64,000 nt of DNA from Dromiciops gliroides (lineage: Eukaryota > Chordata > Mammalia > Microbiotheria > Microbiotheriidae), in NCBI RefSeq assembly GCF_019393635.1, contig NC_057861.1, positions 664,519,232 through 664,583,231 on the forward strand, read 5' to 3'. The position numbers and the translations under genes were made by a program. The notes under the pieces were generated by a model. The model had not been told where the DNA came from and ran no database searches. It worked only from the letters and a program-made list of their open reading frames with translations. Shown here piece after piece: positions 46,751 through 56,405 of the stretch (positions within the stretch are counted from its first letter, which is position 1; each line of letters begins with the position of its first letter).

Positions 46751-47144
46751 GGAGAGATGCGGTGGCTCTCTGTCTTCAAATATTTGAAGGACTATCCTGT
46801 GGAGGAAGGAGTAAATGTGTTCTGTTTGACTCCAGGAAGAACTAGGAGCAATGGGCAGAAGTTTCAAAAAAAAAGAAATTTTAGATTTGATAGAAGAAAA
46901 GAAATAAAAATTTCTAATATTTAGTGCTATCCAAAAGCAGAATGGTCAGCCTCAAGAAGTAGTGGCCTACATTCTCCTGATTGGAGGTCCTCAGGCAAAG
47001 GCTGTAGAACTATTACTTTATATGTTGTATTAAGGGTTCATTTGGGTCATTAGCTGAACCAGATGTTCCTAGAGCTCCTTTCCAACTCTCTGATTCTATG
47101 GCTCTATGGGTTATGGATTTACTAGATGGTGTATCTGATGGATG

Positions 47145-47275
47145 TCAGTAAATCCAAGATCCTCAAATGAGGGAACTAGAGCTTGAGTGACTTATACAAG
47201 GCAACCGAGGTAAATAGCAAAAACAGGATTTGAACACGTGATCTCTGATTCAAGTCAAATGTTCATCATTTTACC
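47145..47275 (-). mobile_element. MIR-type SINE fragment, antisense
   Basis: GAGGGAACTAGAGCTTGAGT, GACTTATACAAGGCAACCGA and AGGATTTGAACACGTGATCT. Confidence 0.7.
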
Positions 47276-48040
47276 ATACTTCCTCTGTAGTTCTGCTTCT
47301 GTAAGGGTAAACATGCCTGGCATCATCCTGGATGCCAGTTTCCCCATTTGTCACTGAGGGTCCTCTCAGCTACAATATTCTGTGATCCCATGGTTTATTC
47401 TTTTTCCAAATTGTGTTTTAACATTAATTTACATAGCATGGCAGGGTTAGCTCAGCAAATAATTCCAAACTACCCATGTCTTCTCATCCTCTATAATTCT
47501 TGTCCTTTCCCTACCATAATCTTCCAAAGAACATCTATCCAAAGCACTGAAAGCCTTTGTTTCTTTGGTTATTTCATGGAAATTTGTGCAACATGCAACT
47601 CTATAACTCAGCTATGTACAGAGAAATTAATAAACAGAACTTTGTCCCCTTGATGATAGATTTTTTTTTGTCTCAGCAAGACATAAAATTTATCTTCGAC
47701 GCTTCAAGAAGCTAAACTTGCATCAGTGTGGGTATTCTTTCCACTAGTGCAGGTCACAACACCTCACTGACCCAGTTAAAGTTCTTCAAGAGTGACCTTG
47801 CCCAGGAAACTCATGTGCCTGTGACCAATGCAGAGACGAGCCTCTCTGAAATCTGAACTGAATTAGGCTGGTACTCAGACAACAGACCCACAGACTTACT
47901 ATATGTGTACTCTAAACCTTACCAGCTTAGTAGAGTCTGCCAGAACTTATATGCCACTGACATAGCCTTAGCGAATGGAGGAGCATCTCCATATAACAGT
48001 GAAGTAGCAGAGGAAGACATTAGTGAAGGTGGGTAGAATC
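47276..48040. other. Unclassified stretch
   Basis: No gene recognised. Bases 47280-47390 resemble a MIR end (CCAGTTTCCCCATTTGTCAC, AATATTCTGTGATCCC). The 101-codon frame 47348-47653 has no domain signature. Confidence 0.45.
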
Positions 48041-48044
48041 AAGG

Positions 48045-48260
48045 GAAAGAATATTTAAGTGCTTACTATGCCCCATAGGCTTTAAAATTTGATCCTCATA
48101 CCTGGGAAGCAACTATTTGTTATTATTTCCATTTTACATTTGCAGAAACTGAGGCAGATAGAGGTGAAGTGACTTGCCCAGTGTCTAAATCCAGATCTGA
48201 ACTCAGGTTTTCTTTCCAAGCCCAGTGCTCTCTCCCCTGCACTGTCTAGATTCCTTCCTC
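48045..48260 (-). mobile_element. MIR-type SINE, antisense
   Basis: TTTGATCCTCATACCTGGGA, TTCCATTTTACATTTGCAGA, GAGGTGAAGTGACTTGCCCA and AACTCAGGTTTTCTTTCCAA. Confidence 0.82.
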
Positions 48261-48349
48261 ACATTCAAATATTCAAAGGAAATGTTTTCAGGAATTGGCT
48301 ATCTTATTTAGAGATGATCTGGCTGCTACGTAACAGAGAGGGTCATAGA

Positions 48350-48535
48350 AGACATGTGGCGCTGTGGAAAGATGAGAGGATCTGGGTTCAGATCGTGCCC
48401 CTGGTGCTTATTGCTTGTGTGTCCCTGAAGAGGACGCAACCTCCTTGCTTCTCAGTATCCTCAATTGGAAAATGAGAGGGTTGAACTAGATGGCTTTTGA
48501 GGCCCTTTTCTGTTTCTAGTTTTATGAGTCTATTA
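48350..48535 (+). mobile_element. MIR-type SINE
   Basis: CATGTGGCGCTGTGGAAAGA, GGTTCAGATCGTGCCCCTGG, GGGTTGAACTAGATGGCTTT and a GTTTTATGAGTC end. Confidence 0.78.
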
Positions 48536-49000
48536 TCTTATGTTAAACCAGACACATAAGGGAGCAAGATGCTTACATATGAAGTGAGGGGTAAGGAATA
48601 AGGAATAAACATCCCCTGGCATCACTCCGGTATCCATGAAATATTAAACAAACCTGAAGGCCTCTATTACACTGGCTCGATCCTCTTTGTAGTACTTAAG
48701 GACAGAATCTTATAGGCTAAGAAGTTATAGATGAGTTATCAACCAGCAGCAGGGATACTCCAATTGGCAAGATCATGAATCTACAGAAGTATCAATAAGG
48801 ATCTCAGACCCAGCAATACTGCTATCTGCATCTACCCAAAGAAATCAAGGACAAAGGAAAAGAGGCTATATGTAAAAGACTATTTATAGAAGCATTTTAG
48901 CTGTAACAAAATTGGAAACAAAACAGGTGCCCATCAATTGGAGACTAGCTGAACAAATTGTAGAATGAGTGTAATAGGATATATAGTTATTACAAAAACT

Positions 49001-49204
49001 GTTCTACTGTTGTCATTTCATCCTCATTAGTTCATACAAGCCTTCCCATGTTTCTCCAAACCAATAACATTAACCATCTCTTATGGAGCAATGTGCAGGG
49101 TGTCCCAAATTTCTTAATGTAGTTTTTGCAAAAACGCTGTACATTTCCTCCAAACATGGGAAGGCTTGTATGAACTAATGAAAGTGAAATGAGAACCGTA
49201 GAAC
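49001..49204. repeat. Inverted duplication, 53 bp arms, 98 bp loop
   Basis: The left arm 49001-49053 is complementary to the right arm 49152-49204 at 48 of 53 positions, with 30 contiguous perfect pairs nearest the loop. The loop contains GCAGGGTGTCCCAAATTTCT, which looks like one end of a mariner-type MITE. Confidence 0.93.
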
Positions 49205-49408
49205 AGTTTGATGCAATACCTACAATAGTGTGAAGGAAAAATAAATTTGAAATATCTCAGAACTCTGATTAAAACACCAAATAATCATAACTCACAAAAA
49301 CCGATGATGAAACATGCCTCTCATATCTTGACAGATAGGTAATGAATCTTATGTGTAGAACAAGATGTGCATCCATATACATGGCCAATGTGTTAATTTG
49401 TTTAGCTT

Positions 49409-49591
49409 GGCTGCACATATATTTTGTTTTTGGTTTTTTTTTGCAGGCAATGGGGGTTAAGTGACTTGCCCAGGGTCACACAGCTATTAAGTGTCAAGTG
49501 TCTGAGGCTGGATTTGAACTCAGGTACTCCTGAATTCAGGGCCAGTGCCTTAACCACTGCGCCATCTAGCTGCCCCCGGCTGCACATATAT
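49409..49591 (-). mobile_element. tRNA-type SINE with perfect 14 bp TSD, in L1
   Basis: Body at 49423-49577, T-rich tail on the left. GGCTGCACATATAT repeats at 49409-49422 and 49578-49591. It interrupts the L1 3' UTR. Confidence 0.95.
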
Positions 49592-49768
49592 GTTACAGGA
49601 AAGAGCTTCTATTTAAGGAAGGGGGTAGTAAGTTAATGGGTAGATATAAATATGAAAAAAAAATTAATAGAAAAAAATTAATGCATAAAAGTAAATGAAA
49701 AGTAGTATAAAAGGGGGCACAAATAAAGCAATTTTATTTATACATTGTTAAATGTAATATATGTCTTT

Positions 49769-49954
49769 AAAAGCAAATTGACAGGGGCAGCTAGGTGGTG
49801 CAGTGGATAGAGCACCGGCCCTGGAGTCAGGAGTACCCGAGTTCAAATCCAACCTCAGACACTTAACACACATTTACTAGCTGTGTGACCCTGGGCAAGT
49901 CACTTAACCCCAATTGCCTCACTAAAAAAAAAAAAAAAAAAAGCAAATTGACAG
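49769..49954 (+). mobile_element. tRNA-type SINE with perfect 16 bp TSD
   Basis: Body at 49785-49938 with a poly(A) tail. AAAAGCAAATTGACAG repeats at 49769-49784 and 49939-49954. Confidence 0.96.
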
Positions 49955-49962
49955 TTGACAAT

Positions 49963-50029
49963 AGTATCCAGGTGATTATAGAATTTGATAAATGTTACAT
50001 TTATCATATTCTATAATCACCTGGATACT
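49963..50029. repeat. 67 bp near-perfect palindrome
   Basis: Arms 49963-49995 and 49997-50029 are complementary at 32 of 33 positions around a single T at 49996. The left arm begins AGTATCCAGGTGATTATAG. It starts 8 bp after the SINE's right TSD. No repeat family recognised. Confidence 0.97.
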
Positions 50030-50074
50030 GAATTGAATAGGACCTTAAAGATGGTGTATTAGTAGGACCATAGT

Positions 50075-50195
50075 ATATAGAGAAGGAAGGAACCCAAGTA
50101 TTCGTCTAGTAAAATTCCCTCATTTTGCAGATAAGGAAGCAAAGCATGAAAAAAGTTAAGTGACTTGCCCAAAGTCACACAAGCAATGTAAATGA
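50075..50195 (-). mobile_element. MIR-type SINE fragment, antisense
   Basis: CCCTCATTTTGCAGATAAGG and TTAAGTGACTTGCCCAAAGT with CACACAAGC. Confidence 0.75.
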
Positions 50196-50544
50196 TAGCT
50201 ATCATTTACACAGACAGCAATGGAGAGATGCAATTGAACAAATGCAAGCTGTTCTGCTTGGCTTCAACTCCATGATGCTCTTTGTCATGCCCTACCTAGG
50301 AAAAATTCATCACCAGATATACTCATCACCAAGAAACTCATAATCATGGAGATTGCTTCAGCTTTGTTACTCACATATCATCATTACCCTCAGTTGCTTT
50401 TGCTCCTCTGATTGAAGAGCTGGAAGACAGAACAAAAAACTCCTCCCATAGCCTCAAAATGCCAGCCATCTCTTCATTTGTCACCTGCTTCTCTGCTTGG
50501 TTTTGTCTCCATCACCATTTTCATCATGCTTCCACACTGGGAAT
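50196..50544. other. Unclassified stretch
   Basis: No gene recognised. Its second half may be the diverged upstream part of the L2 below. Confidence 0.45.
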
Positions 50545-50680
50545 CTTCTGATACCCCTACTCTTTTGAGCTTAGGGCACTTGACCTCAAGAAAGAATTCT
50601 CTTTCTCTTATTTGTATCCCCAACACTTAGCATGCCTGGCAAAGAGTGAGTACTTAATAAATATTTATTGAATTATGTCA
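50545..50680 (+). mobile_element. L2 LINE 3' end
   Basis: TTATTTGTATCCCCAACACT, TAGCATGCCTGGCAAAGAGT and GAGTACTTAATAAATATTTA with TTGAATTATG. Confidence 0.85.
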
Positions 50681-50884
50681 TAGTTGGGATTAGTCCACAT
50701 ACATACTTTTATTTTATTGATTTTATTTTTAATTTATGGAATAAAAGAAGCATTTCCATAATATAGTATAAATTGTACATAATAGATTTGCCATTTCATG
50801 TGCAGTCTACATATTTTCTAACTCTCTAGTTGTCCTTTCTATTTTATCATGTATTTGCCTTTCATAGACACATCCTACCTTTAT

Positions 50885-51140
50885 GTGCTATTAGCAGTGA
50901 AGTGGTACAGGGGATAGAGCACCAAGTTTAGAGTCAAGAAGATTCCTCTTCCTGAGTTCAAATATGACTTCACACACTTACTAGCTATGTGACCCTAGGC
51001 AAGTCACTTGACCTTGTATGCCTCAGTTCCTCATCTATAAAACAAGCTGGAGGAGGAAATGGCAAACAATCTCAAGATCTTTGCCAATAAAACCCCAAAT
51101 AGGGTCATAAAAAGTCAAACACCACTGAAAAACACAATAA
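50885..51140 (+). mobile_element. RTE-tailed chimeric SINE
   Basis: Head AGCAGTGAAGTGGTACAGGG, core CTAGCTATGTGACCCTAGGC, tail GGAGGAGGAAATGGCAAACA, CAATAAAACCCCAAATAGGG and GTCATAAAAAGTCAAACACC. Confidence 0.87.
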
Positions 51141-51659
51141 CTCGTATGTGCTACAGGAAGGGGCTTGTGCTTTCTTCATTTCCTATGTTAAGAATTTATA
51201 GGAAGAAATCAGGCTATAAATGAGAGTACTGCCTTGACAGATGTCAAAGGAAACCAATGCACATTTTACAGCTCAATAGATGCTATACAGGCCAAGGATT
51301 ATGGAAAATCCTTTGTAAGACAGCACCATAAGGCTATCTGGGACCAAGGCTTCAAGGTCTAGTGACTTGTTCACAAATCATATCACCTATTTTGTTATTA
51401 ATGGCTTGGCAAGGTCTTCATTACTTTCTAATTGTCTGCATTTATTTTCTTCATTTTTCATGTTAAAGAATGATGGGCTTGATATTGCCTCCATTCCAGT
51501 TATTTTTTTATACTTCTCATTTAATAGGCCTGCAGTCACACTGCTTGCATGGCAGCACATTTTTCCCAACCCCCACCTCCTTTCATCTCTTCATCCAAAG
51601 CATAGCTAAAAATACTGTTATTTGTTACCATCCTTAAGTCATTCAGTTTCTTTGGCTAG
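51141..51659. other. Unclassified stretch
   Basis: No gene or repeat recognised. Confidence 0.45.
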
Positions 51660-51884
51660 AATACTTTTACTAGAGTCAGGACAACCCGAGTTCGAACCCA
51701 GCTTCAAACATTTGCTAGCTGTGTAACCCTGAACAAATCATTTAACCTCTGTTTGCCTCAGTTTCCTCATGTGTAATATGTGAATAATAATAACACCTAC
51801 CTCCCAGAGTTGTTATGAGGATCAAATGAGATAATAACTATAAAGGGCCTAGCCCAGGACCTATACATAATAAGTGTTATATAA
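51660..51884 (+). mobile_element. MIR-type SINE, full length
   Basis: AGAGTCAGGACAACCCGAGT, TTCGAACCCAGCTTCAAACA, GTTTGCCTCAGTTTCCTCAT, AGTTGTTATGAGGATCAAAT and a GTGTTATATAAATG end. Its tail runs into a TGTA/TATA microsatellite. Confidence 0.88.
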
Positions 51885-51941
51885 ATGTGTGTATGTATGT
51901 ATATATGTATATACACAAATATACATATATATATATGCACA
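51885..51941. repeat. (TGTA/TATA)n microsatellite
   Basis: GTGTGTATGTATGTATATAT and following alternating purine-pyrimidine sequence. Confidence 0.9.
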
Positions 51942-53030
51942 CAGTTATACCTCAGCACTCAACTTTGAAACTCATCAAGTTCAGTATTTGACAGACTTCA
52001 ACAAGCAAAAAATGCTTCAGTCCTTGAAGCTTGCTCGGCACCTGTTGCATTTGCTAAAACCTGTATGAGTCAAGACCGTGCTCCGCATCCCTAGTCTCTA
52101 TGGACAAAAAAAGGTTGACATGTTAGTTTCACAGTAGCTCACACTCTCAGTGCAGAACCCTACATGTTTCACTCTGTACTTTCTTGTACTTTTTTTTTCA
52201 TTTCAAGTTTATTTTTTATTTGTTCTAAGTCATCATGTGATTGAAGGTTAGTAATACCACTCAACAGAAAAGAAAATTAGTGAGAATCATGATAGAATAG
52301 AAAAAAAGAGATAATAGTTAAGTATGAACATGATACCCACATTTCTGATCTCACCGCTGGATACAAAATGCCTAGAACAACAATCTTCACAATAGTGAAA
52401 AATAAGGAAGCTATTAAAGTAGCCAGTGTTGCTAGTGTTATAAAAGCTATGACTGAGCAAAGGTCACAGACATTGGAAGAAATGGAGAAATTATACATTT
52501 GGATTAATGAAAAATAGTTAGCAGGTACTAGTATCTCTGAGACAATACTTTGCAAGAAAGCAAGACAATTGCGTGCTGATCTTTAAAAGACAAGCCTGGA
52601 ATGAGTGGTGAGAGCAGTGAAGTGTTTAAAGCCAGTCATAGATGGTTGATAAATTTAAAAAGAGAATTGGCATTCATAGTGTGGCGAGGCATGGAGAGGC
52701 AGCCTGTGCCAACAAAGAAGCTGCTGAAATCATTGTCGGTAAGTTTAGGGACTATATAGAAGCTTCAACTGGGATGAGACCAGCAAAGTGAAGTAAAACT
52801 TTATTTTATTTTATCTAATTATTTTTTATGTCTTTCTAGTTTTAAGGTTTTGTATCAAAAAACAATTGCATGAATTTATAAATTGCCAAGGAAAATGTGA
52901 AATTTCTCAGGTTCAGAAGTAGACTGTTTCAATTTACATTACTGCTTATGGAAAAAATTTGGTACTCATCATTTTTGCCACTCACCATGCCTTCTGGAAC
53001 CAACTAAAGATGGGTACCGGGGTACCACTG
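51942..53030 (+). mobile_element. Tigger-type (pogo/Tc1-mariner) DNA transposon, internally deleted
   Basis: Left end CAGTTATACCTCAGCACTCA and right end GGGTACCGGGGTACCACTG form imperfect inverted termini, with TA following on the right. A transposase remnant on plus at about 52590-52770 contains KDKPGMSGESSEVFKAS and, in another frame at about 52669-52770, GIHSVARHGEAACANKEAAE followed by FRDYIEA. These are hallmark phrases of Tigger/CENP-B-like transposases. The catalytic DDE part is deleted. Full Tigger elements are about 2.5 kb. Confidence 0.85.
52400..52790 (+). pseudogene. Tigger transposase remnant
   Basis: DNA-binding (HTH/CENP-B) side fragments only, broken by stops and at least two frameshifts. 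The upstream piece at about 52440-52520 reads near ALKQRSQTLEEMEKLYIWI-like when frames are joined by eye. No DDE catalytic motif is present, so it cannot be active. Confidence 0.75.
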
Positions 53031-53044
53031 TATATGTAGTGTGA

Positions 53045-53056
<12 letters not shown>

Positions 53057-53114
<58 letters not shown>
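53057..53114. repeat. (GA)n microsatellite
   Basis: About 28 uninterrupted GA units following a short (TG)n. Confidence 0.97.
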
Positions 53115-53118
<4 letters not shown>

Positions 53119-53159
53119 TTGATCAATCCCTTTGGGACACATCCTTTGATTCTAAGTCA

Positions 53160-53390
53160 ACATTTCCTGGGCCTAGAGTCAGGAAGATGTGACTTCAAAT
53201 TCAAACATTTACTACCTGTGGACCCTGCACAAGCCAAGTCTCCGTTTGCCTGGGTTTTCTCATCTGTAAAATAAGGGATAACAATAGAACCTACCTCATA
53301 CACTTATTATGAGGATCAAATGAGATAATTGTAAAGTACAGTGCCTGTCACATTGAAAACACTGCATAAGTTCTAGATATTATTATTCCC
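53160..53390 (+). mobile_element. MIR-type SINE
   Basis: GGCCTAGAGTCAGGAAGATG, GTTTGCCTGGGTTTTCTCAT, TATTATGAGGATCAAATGAG and a TATTATTATTCC end. Confidence 0.85.
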
Positions 53391-53694
53391 TCCACTCTAG
53401 CTTCCATTTATTTTTATAATTATTTGAATTCAGATGTAACATGCGACTCTGGTCTCCAAAGTTCTGCAATTGCAGATGAGGTCCAGTTTGGGGGACCATC
53501 CCAAGAGTTCTTTCTCCCTTTGGTTCCTTATGCCCCACCTTAATTCTGGGAAAATTCCAAGACAAGTCACATCTAGGTTTACATAGATGGAGATAAAAGA
53601 GTCTTCAAGTCACATGCAAGCATTCAATGTCATAATTGCAAATATTGGATACAAACTAGCCCTTATTTTACCAACAGAAACTACAGAAGAGACA
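53391..53694. other. Unclassified stretch
   Basis: No gene or repeat recognised. Confidence 0.45.
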
Positions 53695-54010
53695 AAGTCA
53701 ACAAGTATATATTAAGCACTCACTATGTGCGAGGCATTGTGCTAAGATGTAGGACTATAAATAATTTTTTTAAAAAAGAGAGTCCCTGGGGACAGGTAGG
53801 TGGTACAGTGGATAAAGCACCAGCCCTGAATTCAGGAGGACCTGAGTTCAAATCCAGACTCAGACACTTGACACTTACTAGTTCTGTGACCCTGGGCAAG
53901 TCACTTAACCCTCATTGCCCTGCCCCCCCCCCAAAAAAAAAAATCTTAGTCCCTGCCCTCAAGGAGCTCACAGTCTAATGAGGGGAGATATTATATAAAA
54001 GAGAGTTGAA
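53695..54010 (+). mobile_element. Ancient composite repeat split by a SINE
   Basis: ATATTAAGCACTCACTATGT and GAGGCATTGTGCTAAG lie before the SINE. AGTCCCTGCCCTCAAGGAGC and TCACAGTCTAATGAGGGG continue collinearly after it. Confidence 0.75.
53782..53953 (+). mobile_element. tRNA-type SINE nested in ancient repeat
   Basis: Body from about 53788 with poly(C)/poly(A) end. AGTCCCTG flanks on both sides as a short TSD and is itself part of the target repeat. Confidence 0.9.
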
Positions 54011-54099
54011 AAGTGGGAAGAGTAGGGAGAAAACACCCACGTAAGAGCATGGTGGTGTGAGAAAATCATTATTAATAATGGATTTCTAGGAGAAACCTA

Positions 54100-54600
54100 G
54101 ACATTAGTTTTTGCTGCTCTCTCCCCTCATGCCAAAAATCTGCCTGGGCACCTTAAGAAAAGGAATGCAGATTGATTCTTTTGATTAGCTAAGAGAAGAC
54201 ACACCTAGAGCAGGAACTTACCCTCTCCAAGACCACCCCTCAATTCATGTCAATTAATGCAGCTGAAGGATGCTAACCAATTAGCTTAGATCCATGTATG
54301 GTGACCTGCCTCTACCAAAAGAGGATAAAAAGACTGGACCATGAGAGGCTTGCTCTCTTTTACTCTCCAGGTGCCTGCCCCCTCCCCTCCCCTCCCTTGC
54401 CCTCTTGGCTCAATATGCTGGGTATGTAATTGTTTAGGCCTGTAAGCCTTTGGCTAGTGGGGAAGTCAGGGAGACACTTGGTCATTACTTTAATAATATG
54501 TGATATTAATGAATAACAAATGCTTACTAAAAATAATAATAATAAATGCCTACTGCCAAAACTGGTACAACAGCCATTATTATCTAAATAGTCATTAATA
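54100..54600 (+). mobile_element. LTR-like block (tentative)
   Basis: A GATAAAAAGA TATA-like site at about 54323, a following CTCTCTTTTACTCTCC initiator-like run, a CT-rich stretch and an AATAAATGCCTACTG poly(A)-signal-like phrase at about 54541 suggest an LTR. CCAAT-like CTAACCAATTAG lies at about 54270. Ends and TSD were not found. Confidence 0.35.
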
Positions 54601-55409
54601 TAGCAGCAACAATAATCTTAGTACACCCAGCCTAGTCCCCAAATAATTTAAATAACACAGTGGCCAAGTCCAGAGCATCAGAATCAGGGCCAGATGAGGA
54701 ATGTAGAAGGGCTGGTTCAGGTTCTTCCTCAAAATTGGAGATTCGGGAAAGAATTCTCCAATGAGCAAAGGGGACCAGGGGGTCAGGGAGATGTTCAAGA
54801 GTGAGAAGGCTGCAAGTGCTGAGGGAACTTCCAGGATCAGAAGACTGTGAGTACTAAGAAAAGATCCAGGGTGAAAAGGCAACTAAGGCAGAGCAAAAAT
54901 GTCTGGAGAGTCAAAAGCAGAGCCAAGAGAGGAAAGGACTTCCCAAGAACTCATGAATAAAGAAACACACAATGGGATTCACAAAAGCCCACAAAACAAT
55001 AAACATAATTCTCTCTCTCTCAATAGGGTTCTACCTTTGCACAATACCCCTTATAGTTCACTCACCACCCCCAACTTGAAGTGCTACCCTGTGGCACTTT
55101 AACTTCCTTAGAAGAAAGGGAAGCATATTTGGGGGGCTAAGTGATCCCCTTTTTTCCATTTGAACCCACACTGCCTGAATAACCCATCAATAGAGAAGTA
55201 CAGGTCTTCTGCTGCCTCCAGTTACTGCTTCAGTACTTTGATACTCATTCCTTTTCTCTGGATAGAAATTCAGATTCCCAAACTCTTAAACCTCCAGTTA
55301 ATTGTGAGGCCATCCCCAAGGATAACAGAAACATAGATTTAGAGATACAAGGGAGTTTAAAGGTCATCAGATCACAGAATCATAGATTCTGGAAGAGACT
55401 TTGATGGTT
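54601..55409. other. Unclassified stretch
   Basis: No gene recognised. The end (55370-55409) is a MIR-like phrase (CACAGAATCATAGATTCTGG) that continues as the hAT target site. Confidence 0.45.
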
Positions 55410-55608
55410 ATCTGGACCAAAGCTTCTTAAACTGTGGGTCACAACCCCATGGGGTGATGTAACTGAATGTGGGGGTTGCAAAAAGATTGGCAACAGTAAA
55501 AGGTTCTGTGTACCTATTTTATATACCTATATGTCTGGGATCGCATGGAAATTCCTTGGGCAAAAGGGGTCACTGAGTGGAAAAAATTTAAGAAGCCCTG
55601 ATCTAGAC
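55410..55608 (+). mobile_element. hAT-type MITE with 8 bp TSD, copy A
   Basis: Element 55418-55600: left end CAAAGCTTCTTAAACTGTGG, right end TTTAAGAAGCCCTG, imperfect inverted termini. The 8 bp flanks ATCTGGAC (55410-55417) and ATCTAGAC (55601-55608) match at 7 of 8. An 8 bp duplication is diagnostic of hAT transposons. Confidence 0.85.
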
Positions 55609-55680
55609 TAAGCTGTTAGAAGAAAAAGCATCCCCACTACAACATATCCAGCACATGATCTTCTTACCTCTGACTACCTC

Positions 55681-55980
55681 CAGTGATGGCACCACCCACT
55701 TGTAATCCCCGAAACTGGTGGATCACTGGAGCTCAAGAGTTCAAAGCAACAGTGGGCTAAGCAGATAGAGCGTCCACATTAGTCTGGCACCATTATATGA
55801 AATCCCAGGGACAGGGGGCTACCAGCCTGCCTGAGGAGGACAGAATTGACCTGATAAGAAAAAGAGAACAGGTTAAAGTTCCTTCACCTATCATTGGTGG
55901 CACTGGGTCCATTGGACCTCCAGCCTGGGTGAGATAGGAAGACCCAGTCTCCAAAAAAACAAAAACAAAAAACAAAAAAA
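55681..55980 (+). pseudogene. RN7SL: 7SL RNA retropseudogene
   Basis: Follows the signal recognition particle RNA along nearly its full length: TGTAATCCCC near the 5' domain, GTGGATCACTGGAGCTCAAG, GGGCTAAGCAGATAGAGCGT, CCATTATATGAAATCCCAGG, GGGGGCTACCAGCCTGCCTG, GAGAACAGGTTAAAGTTCCT, and TCCAGCCTGGGTGAGATAGG to GACCCAGTCTCC. The central S-domain (about 55750-55860) is present, so it derives from whole 7SL RNA and not from an Alu- or B1-like dimer. It ends in an A-rich tail (55953-55980), as expected for L1-driven retrocopying. About 14 bases after TGTAATCCC are missing and substitutions are many. Confidence 0.9.
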
Positions 55981-56274
55981 CCTATCACTACTCACTACCA
56001 CTAGATGCAGTCTAATCCACTTTGGTACAGTTCTAATTGTTAGAAAGATTTTTTTTCCCTGAAATCAAACCTAAATTTCCTCTTTGTAACTCATCTACTA
56101 TTCCAGTTTCTGCCCCTCCCCACCTTAAAAGCAGCTTTCATGTTTCCTCTAAGCCTTCTCATCTTCAGGATAAACAACCGGTTCATTCAACTGTTCCCCC
56201 TATGACATGGACTCAAGGCCCTTTCACCATCACGGTTACCCTAATCTAGGTGGTTTCCAATTTATCAATAACCC

Positions 56275-56405
56275 AGCCCTCCATTTTACAGAAAGAGAAT
56301 TGAGGCCAAAGAAGTTATATGCCCAAGGTCATCAGAGTAATAAGTCTCAGCACAAGGTTGGTATTCAGATTCTCTAACTCCCAGTCTTATACTACACCAT
56401 ACTAT
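56275..56405 (-). mobile_element. MIR-type SINE, antisense
   Basis: CCTCCATTTTACAGAAAGAG, TATGCCCAAGGTCATCAGAG and a CAGATTCTCTAACTCCCAGT end. Confidence 0.75.

Larger units (their letters stand above)
44690..47105 (+). mobile_element. CR1/L3 LINE, interrupted by SINE and L1
   Basis: Collinear CR1/L3 landmarks run across the whole interval: AACTATAGGACAGTGACCTT (44795), CCTCAGCATGGCTTCATCAA (44901), GAGCATCTCAAGGATCTATA (45150), then after a SINE CACCAATACTTAGATAAAGG (45362) and GACAGAGCCTGGATCCAAAA (45453). After an L1-bearing insert come TCTGAAAAAGACATAGGAGT (46511), CTTCAAATATTTGAAGGACT (46773), GAACTAGGAGCAATGGGCAG (46840) and a GTCCTCAGGCAAAGGCT segment, ending near 47105. It is the longest LINE remnant here and the oldest layer of this nest. 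Confidence 0.82.
48795..49690 (+). mobile_element. L1 LINE 3' end, rearranged
   Basis: ORF2 end phrases GACCCAGCAATACTGCTATC, ATTTATAGAAGCATTTTAGC and GCCCATCAATTGGAGACTAG precede a break at about 49000. The sense 3' UTR resumes at 49152 (AAGGCTTGTATGAACTAATG) and runs to about 49690 around a SINE. Bases 49001-49053 are an inverted copy of 49152-49204. Confidence 0.82.

Noticed and set aside
46390..46779. 129-codon minus-strand open frame
   Set aside because: It is antisense to the CR1/L3 reverse transcriptase remnant, which is recognisable on plus.
49963..50029. microRNA hairpin
   Set aside because: The one-base loop and near-complete pairing do not fit a Drosha/Dicer substrate, which needs a larger loop. 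It is kept only as an unexplained palindrome.
54899..55102. Possible small secreted or regulatory protein
   Set aside because: The start context, composition and surrounding LTR-like sequence give no support, and no domain or signal peptide is visible.
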